Positions 8,506 to 17,230 of a stretch of 64,000 nt of DNA are shown here, in pieces. Origin of the DNA: Thermocrispum municipale DSM 44069. GTDB lineage: Bacteria > Actinomycetota > Actinomycetes > Mycobacteriales > Pseudonocardiaceae. The stretch's first letter is position 1; every line of letters begins with the position of its first letter. The notes under the pieces are model-generated. The model saw only the letters and a list, made by a program, of their open reading frames with translations. It was not told where the DNA came from and did no database searches. The stretch is from assembly GCF_000427825.1 (NCBI RefSeq), contig NZ_ATYT01000009.1:124001-188000 (forward strand), given 5' to 3'. The position numbers were made by a program, and so were the translations under genes.

Positions 8506-10083
8506 TCAACCGATCCGGTCGTAGGCCGGCAACGTCAGGAAGTCGACGAACTCGTCGGCGAGCGCGACCTGTTCGAACAACTCGATCGCAGGCTGCACCA
8601 GCTCCGCGGGCACCTGACCGTCCAGTTCGGACTTCACCTCGGCCAGCACGTCCCGTACCAGTCGGGCGGTGACCTGCGTGCCGTCGTCCAGCCGCACGCC
8701 GTTGTTCACCCACTGCCAGATCTGCGACCGGGAGATCTCCGCCGTCGCGGCGTCCTCCATCAGGTTGTGGATGGCGGCTGCTCCGTTGCCGCCGAGCCAC
8801 GAGGCGATGTACCGCACGCCGACGTCGACCGCGCCCCGCAGGCCTTCCGCCGTGGCCGAGCCCGGTGTCGACGCCACGTCGAGCAGCTGCTCCGCGGTCA
8901 CCGACACGTCTTCGCGTAGCCGCTCGAGCTGGTTCGGCCTCTCCCCCAGCACACCGTCGAACACCTCGGCGCACACCGGCACCAGGTCCGGGTGGGCCAC
9001 CCAGGATCCGTCGAAGCCGTCGTTGGCCTCGCGGGTCTTGTCGTCGCGGACCTTCGCCAGCGCTTGCTCGGTGACCTCGGGGTCACGCCGGTTCGGGATG
9101 AACGCCGCCATGCCGCCGATGGCGTACGCGCCGCGCTTGTGACAGGTGCGCACCAGCAGCTCGGTGTAGGCGCGCATGAACGGTGCCGTCATCGTCACCG
9201 CGTTGCGGTCGGGCAACACGAACTTCTCGCCCGCGTCCCGGAAATACTTGATCACGCTGAACAGGTAGTCCCACCGTCCTGCGTTCAGGCCCGAAGCGTG
9301 GTCGCGCAGCTCGTAGAGGATCTCCTCCATCTCGAACGCGGCCGGGATGGTCTCGATCAACACCGTGGCGCGCACCGTGCCGTGCGGAATCCCCAGCTCA
9401 CGCTGCGCGAACGTGAACACGTCGTTCCACAGCCGCGCCTCCAGGTGCGACTCCATCTTGGGCAGGTAGTAGAACGGGCCCTCGCCGCGTTCGGCCAGGT
9501 AGACGGCGTTGTGGAAGAAGTGCAGGCCGAAGTCGACCAGCGCGCCGACCGCGGGCTTGCCGTCGACGAGCAGGTGCCGCTCCGGCAGGTGCCAGCCGCG
9601 CGGACGGACGACCACGGTCGGCAGCGACGCATCGGTGCGCAGCTCGTAGCGCTTCTGCCCGGTGTCCAGCGAGATCGTCCGGCGAGCGGCCTCGAACAGG
9701 TTCAGCTGCCCGCCGACCACGTTGTGCCAGTGCGGCGTGTTGGCGTCCTCCAGGTCCGCCAGCCACACCTTGGCGCCGGAGTTCAGCGCATTGATGGTCA
9801 TCTTGCGTTCGGTGGGTCCGGTGATCTCGACCCGGCGATCCCGCAATGCCTCGGGGGCCTCGGCCACCCGCCACTCCCCGGATCGCACGTCCGCCGTCTC
9901 CGGCAGGAAGTCCAGCCTCCCGGTGCGCGACGCCTCGGCCCGCCGTTGGGCGCGGGCGGCCAGCAACTCGTCCCTGCGCCGTGCGAACTGCTCGTGCAGA
10001 TGGCCGACGAAGCCGAGCGCCTCCTCGGTGAGGATCTCCTCGCCGCGCTCGACGTCCGGCCCCACAACCTCAATTTCCGCCAT
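8506..10083 (-). CDS. aceB: Malate synthase A
   Basis: Cytoplasmic enzyme of the glyoxylate shunt, joining glyoxylate and acetyl-CoA to give malate. 525 residues, the length of the A isoform (the G isoform is about 720). Diagnostic stretches: KVWLADLEDANTPHWHN, the Arg-containing VVVRPRGWHLPERHL, the catalytic-barrel motifs LIETIPAAFEMEEILYELRDH and GLNAGRWDYLFSVIK (metal- and glyoxylate-binding Glu and Asp), AFIPNRRDPEV, and a C-terminal ISRSQIWQWVNNG. Start is the ATG at 10083, behind GGAGTGGGG; the 18 residues upstream in the open frame are not family-like. Isocitrate lyase is not in the window. Divergent from the purine permease gene. Confidence 0.95.
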   Translation of the reverse strand: MAEIEVVGPDVERGEEILTEEALGFVGHLHEQFARRRDELLAARAQRRAEASRTGRLDFLPETADVRSGEWRVAEAPEALRDRRVEITGPTERKMTINALNSGAKVWLADLEDANTPHWHNVVGGQLNLFEAARRTISLDTGQKRYELRTDASLPTVVVRPRGWHLPERHLLVDGKPAVGALVDFGLHFFHNAVYLAERGEGPFYYLPKMESHLEARLWNDVFTFAQRELGIPHGTVRATVLIETIPAAFEMEEILYELRDHASGLNAGRWDYLFSVIKYFRDAGEKFVLPDRNAVTMTAPFMRAYTELLVRTCHKRGAYAIGGMAAFIPNRRDPEVTEQALAKVRDDKTREANDGFDGSWVAHPDLVPVCAEVFDGVLGERPNQLERLREDVSVTAEQLLDVASTPGSATAEGLRGAVDVGVRYIASWLGGNGAAAIHNLMEDAATAEISRSQIWQWVNNGVRLDDGTQVTARLVRDVLAEVKSELDGQVPAELVQPAIELFEQVALADEFVDFLTLPAYDRIG

Positions 10084-10247
10084 GAACCCCACTCCACTCG
10101 AGTTCGCCAGCACAATCAAGCAGGCTGTGCCCACCATGCCTCATCGCGTCCGGCGCTCGAAATCACAGTCCCGGCTTGTGCCCCTGATGTTGTCGTGCGC
10201 AGCGCGTATTGGCAGGGTGTCACCGTTCTGACTGCGGAGGTGTGGGC

Positions 10248-11585
10248 ATGGCGGTGAACCAACGGAGGGGTCAGCGGACGGGCGGCATGCTGGACCGGTA
10301 CTTCCGGCTGTCCGACCACGACACGACGGTCGGGCGCGAGCTGATCGCCGGCCTGACCACCTTCCTGGCGATGGGCTACATCCTGTTCGTCAACCCGCAG
10401 ATCCTCGGCGAAGCGGGCATGGACCGGGAGGCCGTGTTCGTCGCCACCGGTCTGGCCGCGGCGCTGAGCACGTTGGTGATGGGTCTGTGGGCGCGCTACC
10501 CCATCGCACTGGCGCCGGGCATGGGCGTCAACGCGTTCTTCGCCTTCACCGTCGTGCTGGGCTTCGGCATCCCGTGGCAGACGGCGTTGGCAGGCACGCT
10601 GGTCAGCGGGTTCCTCATCTTCGTGCTGGTGCTCACCGGGCTGCGCGAAGCGATCATCAACGCCATCCCGATGCAGCTCAAGCTCGCCACCGGAGCGGGG
10701 ATCGGGGCGTTCATCGCGTTCGTCGGGCTGCGCAACGCCGAGATCGTGGTGGCTGACGACTCGACGTTCGTCGCGCTCGGCGATCTGGGTCGCGCGGAGA
10801 CCGTGCTGGCGTTGTTCGGGCTGGTGGCCACCGCGTTGCTGCTGGTGAAAGGTGTGCGCGGCGCGGTGTTCTACGGCATGGTGCTCACCGGCCTGGTCGG
10901 CGTGGTGCTGGGGGTGATCGAGCCGCCCTCCGGCGTCGTGGCCGGGGTGCCGAGCCTGGCGCCGACGTTCGGCCAGGCCATCACCAGCTTGCCCGACCTG
11001 TTCGTCGGCGAGATGCTCGTGGTGATCTTCACGATGATGTTCGTCGACTTCTTCGACACGTCGGGCACGCTGATCGCCATCGCCGGCCAGGCGGGTCTGC
11101 TGCGTGACGGCAAACTCCCCAGGGCGCGCGCTGCATTCGTGTCGGACTCCGTCGCGGCGATGGGTGGCGCGGTGCTGGGTACGTCGACCACCACCGCATA
11201 CGTGGAGTCGTCCGCGGGTGTTGCCGCGGGCGGGCGCACCGGGTTGACGTCGGTGGCGACGTCGGTGCTGTTCCTGCTCGCTCTGTTCTTCTCCCCGCTG
11301 CTGGGTGTCGTGACACCTGCCGTGACCGCGCCCGCGCTGATCATCGTGGGTGTGTTGATGGCACGCGGGCTCGGCGAGGTCGACTGGAGCAAGATCGAGT
11401 ACGCCATCCCGGTGTTCCTCACGGTCATCGCGATGCCGCTGACGTACTCGGTGGCCACCGGCATCGCCGTCGGACTGTTCTTCTATCCGCTGGCCATGGC
11501 CGCACGCGGGCGGTGGCGCGAGGTCCACCCGGTGGGCTACGTGCTGTTCGCCGTGGTCTGCGCCTACTTCATCTGGCTGGCCTGA
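10248..11585 (+). CDS. NCS2-family purine (adenine/guanine/hypoxanthine) permease, AzgA-like
   Basis: 445-residue membrane permease for purine bases, proton-driven, of the AzgA/PbuG branch of NCS2. Start ATG 10248 has GGAGG seven bases upstream. Family signatures: RELIAGLTTFLAMGYILFVNP at the N-terminus, the YPIALAPGMGVNAFFAFTVV segment, the substrate-site motif FVDFFDTSGTLIAI and the GTSTTTAYVESSAGVAAGGRTGL signature that separates AzgA-type from uracil or xanthine permeases. About 13 hydrophobic segments. The divergent upstream region (10084-10247, shared with aceB) shows no clear operator. Exact base preference is not determined. Confidence 0.9.
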   Translation: MAVNQRRGQRTGGMLDRYFRLSDHDTTVGRELIAGLTTFLAMGYILFVNPQILGEAGMDREAVFVATGLAAALSTLVMGLWARYPIALAPGMGVNAFFAFTVVLGFGIPWQTALAGTLVSGFLIFVLVLTGLREAIINAIPMQLKLATGAGIGAFIAFVGLRNAEIVVADDSTFVALGDLGRAETVLALFGLVATALLLVKGVRGAVFYGMVLTGLVGVVLGVIEPPSGVVAGVPSLAPTFGQAITSLPDLFVGEMLVVIFTMMFVDFFDTSGTLIAIAGQAGLLRDGKLPRARAAFVSDSVAAMGGAVLGTSTTTAYVESSAGVAAGGRTGLTSVATSVLFLLALFFSPLLGVVTPAVTAPALIIVGVLMARGLGEVDWSKIEYAIPVFLTVIAMPLTYSVATGIAVGLFFYPLAMAARGRWREVHPVGYVLFAVVCAYFIWLA

Positions 11586-11602
11586 CAACTCACGCCCCAG
11601 CT

Positions 11603-11660
11603 CGGGAGACAGTTCGGGAGACAGTTCGGAGACAGTTCGGGAGACAGTTCGGAGACACTG
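11603..11660. repeat. Tandem repeat of 11-12 bases (CGGGAGACAGTT), five units, at the ribosome site
   Basis: Units: 12, 12, 11, 12 and a last diverged 11 bases (CGGAGACACTG). Each unit carries a GGAGAC or GGGAGAC Shine-Dalgarno-like core; the last core lies nine bases before the ATG of the next gene. The array fills almost the whole gap between the permease stop and the dehydrogenase start, so copy-number slippage would change leader length and number of ribosome sites. Confidence 0.85.
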
Positions 11661-11665
11661 TGACC

Positions 11666-12625
11666 ATGTCTGATCACAACGGTCGCGTCCTTGTCGTCGG
11701 CGCGTTGCCGCCCTGGTTGCAGGCGGCGGTGAACGAGCACGATCCGCTCGTGCTGCCGGGGGAAGGCGAACGCGACGCGTTTCTCGCCCAGCACGCCGAA
11801 TCCGTGCACGTCGCCGTGACCACCGCGTTCGCCGGGGTGGGCAGCGAGCTGATGGCGGCGCTGCCGAACCTACGGGCCGTGATCAACTTCGGTACCGGGT
11901 GCGACAGCACCGACCTGGCGCAGGCGGAGCGGCGCGGGATCGGGGTCAGCAACACGCCGGACGTGCTGACCGACTGCGTGGCCGACACCGCCGTGGCGCT
12001 GCTGCTCGACGCGATGCGCGGGTTCGCCGCGTCCGACCGGTATGTACGGCAAGGCCGGTGGGAGACCGAGGGGCCGTTCCGGTTGACCCGCAAGGTCGGC
12101 GGGTCGCTGGTCGGGATCTTGGGTCTCGGCCGCATCGGGCGCGCGGTGGCCGCCCGGCTCGAGCCGTTCGGTTGCCGGATCGCGTACCACAGCCGTCGCC
12201 GCGCGGACGACGTCGACTATCCGTACTACGACTCCCCTGCCACGTTGGCCGAGGCGGTCGACGTGCTGGTCGTCGCGGTGACGGGTGGGCCGGAGACGGT
12301 GAACTTGGTCGACCGTTCGGTGCTCGAGGCGCTTGGGCCTCGCGGCTACCTGGTGAATGTGTCGCGCGGCAGCGTCGTCGACGAGGACGCGTTGGTGGAG
12401 CTGCTGGCCACAGGCGGTCTCGCCGGCGCCGGGCTGGACGTCTACGTCGACGAGCCGCACGTGCCGCAGCGGTTGCGCGAACTGGACAACGTGATGCTGC
12501 TGCCGCACGTCGGCAGCGGGACCGTGGAGACGCGCAAGGCGATGTCCGACGTCGCAGCGCGCAACCTCGAGCAGTTCTTGCGGGACGGCACGCTGGTCGA
12601 TCCGGTGGTCGAGCCGCGGCGCTGA
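11666..12625 (+). CDS. NAD(P)-dependent D-2-hydroxyacid dehydrogenase
   Basis: 319-residue reductase of the glyoxylate/hydroxypyruvate/phosphoglycerate dehydrogenase family. Start ATG 11666, preceded by GGAGAC from the tandem repeat; the frame is open further upstream through the repeats but that part is not family-like. Substrate-binding half includes VINFGTGCDSTD and ADTAVALLLDAMRGF; nucleotide fold GILGLGRIGRAVAARLEPFG (about 150-170); then VNVSRGSVVDEDAL (catalytic Arg), DVYVDEPHVPQ (Glu) and LLPHVGSGTVETR (catalytic His). After the Rossmann motif comes YHSRRRADD, and Arg residues there usually favour NADPH. Glyoxylate or hydroxypyruvate is a reasonable substrate guess; the malate synthase nearby handles glyoxylate too. 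Confidence 0.88.
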   Translation: MSDHNGRVLVVGALPPWLQAAVNEHDPLVLPGEGERDAFLAQHAESVHVAVTTAFAGVGSELMAALPNLRAVINFGTGCDSTDLAQAERRGIGVSNTPDVLTDCVADTAVALLLDAMRGFAASDRYVRQGRWETEGPFRLTRKVGGSLVGILGLGRIGRAVAARLEPFGCRIAYHSRRRADDVDYPYYDSPATLAEAVDVLVVAVTGGPETVNLVDRSVLEALGPRGYLVNVSRGSVVDEDALVELLATGGLAGAGLDVYVDEPHVPQRLRELDNVMLLPHVGSGTVETRKAMSDVAARNLEQFLRDGTLVDPVVEPRR

Positions 12626-12686
12626 CCAGCTGGGGCGAGCGGGGGACGCCCAGGCACTTCCGCCTAGCGCGATCGCCCCCGCCGGA

Positions 12687-13841
12687 TCACCCGGCCAGAA
12701 TCCGGCGCCCTTCCTCGGGCAGCCGCCGCCACCAGTGGTGGTACCGCCGGTACAGGGCAGGCTCCCGATGACCGAGCAGCTCCAGCAACCGCTCGGCCTC
12801 CTCGGTCAGCCCGCGCCATGCCGAGGAGGGCAGCGGCTCGAACGGGGTCGCCTCCACCTTGCCGTCCACGACCCGCCACACCCCGACGACCTTTCCGTCG
12901 ACCAGCAACGTCGGCAGGCAGTCGCCGTTCACCCGGGTCACGATCTTGCGGTACTCCGCAGGGATCACCCGGCTGCGGTCGGCGTACGCCAGCAGGAGGT
13001 TGTCCCACATCGGCAGCAGCCGAGGCGGCACCGGCACGTCCGGCGCGGGAATGCGACCCTCGGGCACGTCGTGGAGCACCGATCCGTCGGGCCCGCGCAC
13101 GGTGATCAGCTCGTCGCCGAGATCCTGCACAGCCTTCTTCACCCGGGTCCGCTGCATCCCCACGAACTGTGCGATGTCGGCAATGCTCGCCGGACCGAAC
13201 GCCGACAGGTAGCACTGCACCACCGCCTTGCCGGCCTCGGCGCTCCGCTCCGGGTCGGCCGAGCCCGCGATCTCGGTGGCGGCGCGAAAGCTCGGCCGGT
13301 TCCCGAACGCCCACCCGCCGCCGGTCGGCTCGTGCACCAACGGCGCGATCACCCGCAGCGCGCGCCACACCCCCGGAGGTGACTCGCCACCGAACCGCTC
13401 GGCGATCCACCGCTGCAGCTCCTGGCTCGTCCGCGGCGTCGCGGCGAACTCGATCAACGCGGGCACCATGGCGTCGACGTCCTCGGGGCGCAGGCCGGAC
13501 GGCGTGAACTGCCTGTCGAATGCGACGGGGCGAATCGTCGGCAGAGCGGCCGTCCGCAGCGTCGCGTGATCCTCCTGGTGAACCGCATGCAGCGTGATCC
13601 GCAACAGCGTCCCCTTGACCACGGTGAACTGCGCGAAGGCCGCGTCCAGCTCCGCCGGATCGAAATCGGCCAGCCTGCTCGCCAGCGCCACGTACACCGA
13701 TTCGGGCTGCTGAGCCTGCACCGCGATCAGCCGCCGCACCGCGTCCGCGACGTCGAGCCGCTCCCGCTCCAGCAGGAACTGGCGGCTCAGCGTGGCACGG
13801 TTCAACTGCACGGCCGACACTTCGGCCACCGAGCTGGTCAT
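12687..13841 (-). CDS. AlkZ/YcaQ-like winged-helix DNA glycosylase family protein
   Basis: 384-residue protein of the winged helix DNA-binding (HTH_42) family whose studied members, Streptomyces AlkZ and E. coli YcaQ, unhook DNA interstrand crosslinks made by alkylating compounds. The family's catalytic QxQ motif is visible as AVQAQQPESVYVALASR near residue 42. Other family segments are TLLRITLHAVHQED, CYLSAFGPASIADIAQFVG (winged helix) and RLLPMWDNLLLAYADRSRVIP. No signal peptide, so cytoplasmic. In producers such genes often protect against self-made genotoxins, but no such cluster is visible here; many actinomycetes have several unlinked copies. Convergent with the dehydrogenase and divergent from the NamZ gene. 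Confidence 0.8.
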   Translation of the reverse strand: MTSSVAEVSAVQLNRATLSRQFLLERERLDVADAVRRLIAVQAQQPESVYVALASRLADFDPAELDAAFAQFTVVKGTLLRITLHAVHQEDHATLRTAALPTIRPVAFDRQFTPSGLRPEDVDAMVPALIEFAATPRTSQELQRWIAERFGGESPPGVWRALRVIAPLVHEPTGGGWAFGNRPSFRAATEIAGSADPERSAEAGKAVVQCYLSAFGPASIADIAQFVGMQRTRVKKAVQDLGDELITVRGPDGSVLHDVPEGRIPAPDVPVPPRLLPMWDNLLLAYADRSRVIPAEYRKIVTRVNGDCLPTLLVDGKVVGVWRVVDGKVEATPFEPLPSSAWRGLTEEAERLLELLGHREPALYRRYHHWWRRLPEEGRRILAG

Positions 13842-13974
13842 GGCGCGAGCTTAGCCACGCCCACCGACGTTCCCGGACGAAAAATTCCCACTCGCTGGAC
13901 TCCGCGCGGCCTGCCGAGCACGCTATGCCTGTGCTGTGTCGGCCGTACCCGGCCGAGCCCGAGAAAGGATGGGG

Positions 13975-15264
13975 ATGAGACGCCGAAGCTTCTTGGTCGG
14001 AGCCGCCGGTGCGGCCGCAACTCCGCTCGTCACCGGCGCCGCTCCCGCGGTCGCCGCACCGTCCGGCACCGCCGCCTCGCCGCATCACCGAGTACTTCCC
14101 GGCGCGGACGTGATGGCGGCCGAGAACTGGGCCGACCTCGCCGGGCAGAAGGTCGGTGTCATCACCAACCCGACCGGGATCACCACCGCGCTGACCAGCA
14201 TCGTCGACCAGATGCACGCCTCGGGCTCGGTCGACGTCGTGGCGGTGTTCGGACCCGAGCACGGATTCCGTGGCACCGGACAAGCCGGTGACGGCGAGGG
14301 CGACCACGTCGACCCGCGCACCGGGATCATGGTCTACGACGCCTACGGCGCCGACGCGACGAAGTTCCGCGAGCTGTACCGCAAATCCGGCGTGGAGACC
14401 GTGGTCTTCGACATCCAGGACGTCGGGGCCCGCTTCTACACCTATATATGGACGATGTACGAGGCGATGGCGGGCGCGGTCGGCTCGGACATCCGGTTCG
14501 TGGTGTTCGACCGCCCGAATCCGGTCGGCGGGCACGTGCGCGGGCCGATGCTCGTCGACGGCTTTCAGTCCGGCGTCGGCAAACAGCCGATCCTGCAGCA
14601 GCACGGCATGACGGTCGGCGAGCTCGCGCGCTTCTTCAACGGCGAGCTGCTGCCCGAACAAGCAGACGGGCAAGTCGGTCAACTCGATGTGGTGCAGGTC
14701 CGTGGATGGCGCCGGAGCATGCTGTTCGCCGACACCGGCCTGCCGTGGACGCTGCCCAGCCCGAACATGCCGACCGCGGACACCGCTCTGTTGTATCCGG
14801 GCACGTGTCTGTTCGAGGCCACCAACCTGTCCGAAGGCCGAGGGACCACCCGGCCGTTCGAGCTGATCGGCGCGCCGTACCTGGACCACCGCTGGGCGCA
14901 CGCCCTGGAGGAGCTCGACCTGCCCGGGGTGCGGTTCCGCGAGGCGTATTTCGTGCCGACCTTCAGCAAGCACGCCGGCGAGGTCTGCGCGGGCGTCCAG
15001 GTGCACATCGTCGACCCGCAACGCGTAGAGGCCATCGAGGTGGCCACGCACATGATCGTCACCGCCGCCACGCTCTACGACGAGTTCGACTGGCGGGCCG
15101 GGGACGACCCGCACGGCCGGTGGATCGACCTGCTCACCGGGTCGGACCGGTTCCGCACGATGCTGGCCGCCGGCGCATCGGCTGAGGACATCGTCGCGGC
15201 GTGGCACGATGAACAAGCGGCGTTCGACCGGCAGCGCCGTCCCTACCTGCTCTACCGGGGTTGA
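13975..15264 (+). CDS. Tat-exported exo-beta-N-acetylmuramidase, NamZ/DUF1343 family
   Basis: 429-residue DUF1343 protein. The characterised B. subtilis member NamZ (YbbC) removes terminal MurNAc from peptidoglycan fragments outside the cell. The ATG at 13975 has GAAAGG upstream and gives a twin-arginine signal, RRRSFLVGAAGAAATPLV, ending near APAVAAPS; another ATG at 13969 is possible. Family core motifs: KVGVITNPTGIT, VVAVFGPEHGFRG, the TGIMVYDAYG segment, VVFDIQDVGARFYTYIWTM, FDRPNPVGG and WTLPSPNMPTADTALLYPGT followed by EGRGTTRPFE. Four bases separate it from the beta-lactamase-fold gene, so they are one operon. In B. subtilis the same two families are neighbours in the muropeptide recovery operon. 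Confidence 0.9.
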   Translation: MRRRSFLVGAAGAAATPLVTGAAPAVAAPSGTAASPHHRVLPGADVMAAENWADLAGQKVGVITNPTGITTALTSIVDQMHASGSVDVVAVFGPEHGFRGTGQAGDGEGDHVDPRTGIMVYDAYGADATKFRELYRKSGVETVVFDIQDVGARFYTYIWTMYEAMAGAVGSDIRFVVFDRPNPVGGHVRGPMLVDGFQSGVGKQPILQQHGMTVGELARFFNGELLPEQADGQVGQLDVVQVRGWRRSMLFADTGLPWTLPSPNMPTADTALLYPGTCLFEATNLSEGRGTTRPFELIGAPYLDHRWAHALEELDLPGVRFREAYFVPTFSKHAGEVCAGVQVHIVDPQRVEAIEVATHMIVTAATLYDEFDWRAGDDPHGRWIDLLTGSDRFRTMLAAGASAEDIVAAWHDEQAAFDRQRRPYLLYRG

Positions 15265-15268
15265 CGCG

Positions 15269-17002
15269 ATGCGCAAATCAGTAGTGGTGCTGGCGGTGGC
15301 CGCACTGACGTTCGGGGGAATGACCCCGGCGCACGGCGAGTCGTTGCCCGGCGATGCCGGCCGCTACGACCACCCGCGTCCCGGTTTCTCGCCGCCGAAC
15401 ACCACGTTGGCCGAAGCGCCCCCGGAGTCGGTCGGCCTGGATGCGGAGCCGATCAAGACAGCGCTTGCCGCGGTCCGCGACGCCACGAAGCCCGCGGGCG
15501 ACGAGCTCCCTCTGCTGCCCGGCGCGGTCACCGTGTTCGGCCACCACGGCAAGATCGTCGCCAAGGAGGCCACCGGCTGGGCGCTGCGCTACGCCGACGC
15601 CGACGGCACCGAGCTGCCCGCGAACGAACAGCTGCCGATGCGCACCGACACGATCTTCGACATGGCGTCGGTGTCCAAGCTGTTCACGTCCATCGTGGTG
15701 ATGCAGCAGGTGGAAGCGGGCAAGGTCGACCTGGACGTCCCGGTGGCGCAGTACGTGCCGGAGTTCGCCGAGAACGGCAAGGAGTCCATCACCGTCCGGC
15801 AGCTGTTGACCCACACCTCCGGTCTGCCTGCGTGGCTGCCGTTGTGGTCGGACTACCCGGACCCCGAGTCGCGCCTGCACGCGGCGTTGACCGCCGAGTT
15901 GGCCAACGAGCCGGGCAGCACGTACGAGTACTCGGACCTGAACCTGATCACGCTCGGCGTGCTGGTCGAGCGGGTCAGTGGCAAGTCGCTGGACGAGCTG
16001 GTGGCCGACGGCATCACCAGCCCGCTCGCCATGGCCGACACCGGTTACAACCCGAGCCCGGCCAAGCGCGACCGCATCGCCGCCACCGAGTATCAGGCAG
16101 CGCCGCCGCGCGGGATGGTGCACGGCGAGGTGCACGACGAGAACGCCTGGTCCCTGGGCGGCGTCGCGGGCCACGCGGGCGTGTTCTCGACGGCCGACGA
16201 CATGGCGGTGCTGGCGCAGGCGCTGCTCAACGGCGGCAGCTACGACGGTGAGCGGATCCTGTCCCGCCGCAGCGTGGAGCTGATGATCACCAACTTCACG
16301 CCCGAGTTCCCCGGCGACGACCACGGGCTCGGGTTCGAACTCAACCAGCGCTGGTACATGTCCGGGCTGGCCGGGCCGCGCACCGCGGGCCACACCGGCT
16401 TCACCGGGACGTCGCTGGTGATCGACTTCCCGTCCCGCTCGTTCGCCATCCTGCTGACCAACCGGGTCCACCCGACGCGCACCCGCGGCAGCATCAACCC
16501 GGTGCGGCAAGCCGTCGCGCAAGGGCTGGCGGAAGCCTTGGCCGTGCGACCTCGGCACGGTGACGACGCGTGGTTCTCCGGTGTGCAGCCCACTACGACG
16601 GCGACGCTGGATGCGCCGGTGAACGTCCCGGCAGGCGGGGCCGAGCTGACGTTCGACCTGTTCGTCGACCTGGAGTCCACCGAGTCGCTGTATCTGGAGG
16701 CGTCCGCCGACGGCGGCAGGTCGTGGTCGCCGGTTCCCTTCGAGGTCCACGACCGAGGCGACGTGACGCGCACCGACGGGTCGTACACCGATACCGGGAA
16801 ACGACGCTGGATGCGGGCCGTTGCCCAACTCGAGCCCGGTGCCCTGTTGGTGCGATGGCGATCGGTGACCGACGCGACGCAGGCCGGACGCGGTGTGTTC
16901 GTGGACGGCATCCGCGCCACCGCGGGCCCGCGGCTGCTGCTCGACGCTGAACGCCACCCCGAGCTTCTGGATGCGGACGGCTGGGAGGCCGTCGAGCGCT
17001 GA
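15269..17002 (+). CDS. Secreted serine hydrolase of beta-lactamase fold (AmiE-like), with C-terminal beta-sandwich
   Basis: 577-residue exported protein; signal peptide KSVVVLAVAALTFGGMTPAHG. The penicillin-binding/class C beta-lactamase fold (about 45-420) shows the nucleophile motif SVSK in FDMASVSKLFTSIVV, a Tyr motif YEYSDLN and the third motif HTGFTG. In B. subtilis, YbbE/AmiE from this family cleaves the MurNAc-L-Ala bond and sits next to NamZ; the same pairing here supports a muropeptide amidase or related esterase. After about residue 430 there is a separate beta-rich region (about 445-577) like a MAM/jelly-roll accessory domain, with ESLYLEASADGGRSWSPVP and GVFVDGIRATAG. A secreted D-Ala carboxypeptidase or esterase is the alternative. 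Confidence 0.85.
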   Translation: MRKSVVVLAVAALTFGGMTPAHGESLPGDAGRYDHPRPGFSPPNTTLAEAPPESVGLDAEPIKTALAAVRDATKPAGDELPLLPGAVTVFGHHGKIVAKEATGWALRYADADGTELPANEQLPMRTDTIFDMASVSKLFTSIVVMQQVEAGKVDLDVPVAQYVPEFAENGKESITVRQLLTHTSGLPAWLPLWSDYPDPESRLHAALTAELANEPGSTYEYSDLNLITLGVLVERVSGKSLDELVADGITSPLAMADTGYNPSPAKRDRIAATEYQAAPPRGMVHGEVHDENAWSLGGVAGHAGVFSTADDMAVLAQALLNGGSYDGERILSRRSVELMITNFTPEFPGDDHGLGFELNQRWYMSGLAGPRTAGHTGFTGTSLVIDFPSRSFAILLTNRVHPTRTRGSINPVRQAVAQGLAEALAVRPRHGDDAWFSGVQPTTTATLDAPVNVPAGGAELTFDLFVDLESTESLYLEASADGGRSWSPVPFEVHDRGDVTRTDGSYTDTGKRRWMRAVAQLEPGALLVRWRSVTDATQAGRGVFVDGIRATAGPRLLLDAERHPELLDADGWEAVER

Positions 17003-17122
17003 AGGACCACCTAGGAATTCGGTGCCCGAGGACGGGCGGGCGCCGATACCGCCTGTTTTCCCAGCAGGTGAATCACATCACGCCGGGAAACCCACCCTGA
17101 GCAGCGGTTTCACTATAAGACA

Positions 17123-17158
17123 GGTCTGTCTCTTATCTGGACAAACTGGTCTGTCTCT
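17123..17158. repeat. Direct repeat GGTCTGTCTCT x2 upstream of the sigma factor
   Basis: GGTCTGTCTCT occurs at 17123-17133 and 17148-17158, 25 bases apart; the first copy overlaps an AGACAGGTCTGTCT inverted repeat. It lies in the 228-base gap (17003-17230) before the sigma gene and may be its promoter/operator region. No clear GGGTAY-type -10 seen. Confidence 0.45.
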
Positions 17159-17230
17159 GCGACCCTGGACGTCGCGGTTGAGCACCCAGCCGCCCCCAAC
17201 GCGACAGTGCACCCGACAAGGCGGCATCTG

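Noticed and set aside
11603-11660. CRISPR-like array
   Set aside because: The 11-12 base units are contiguous with no spacers.
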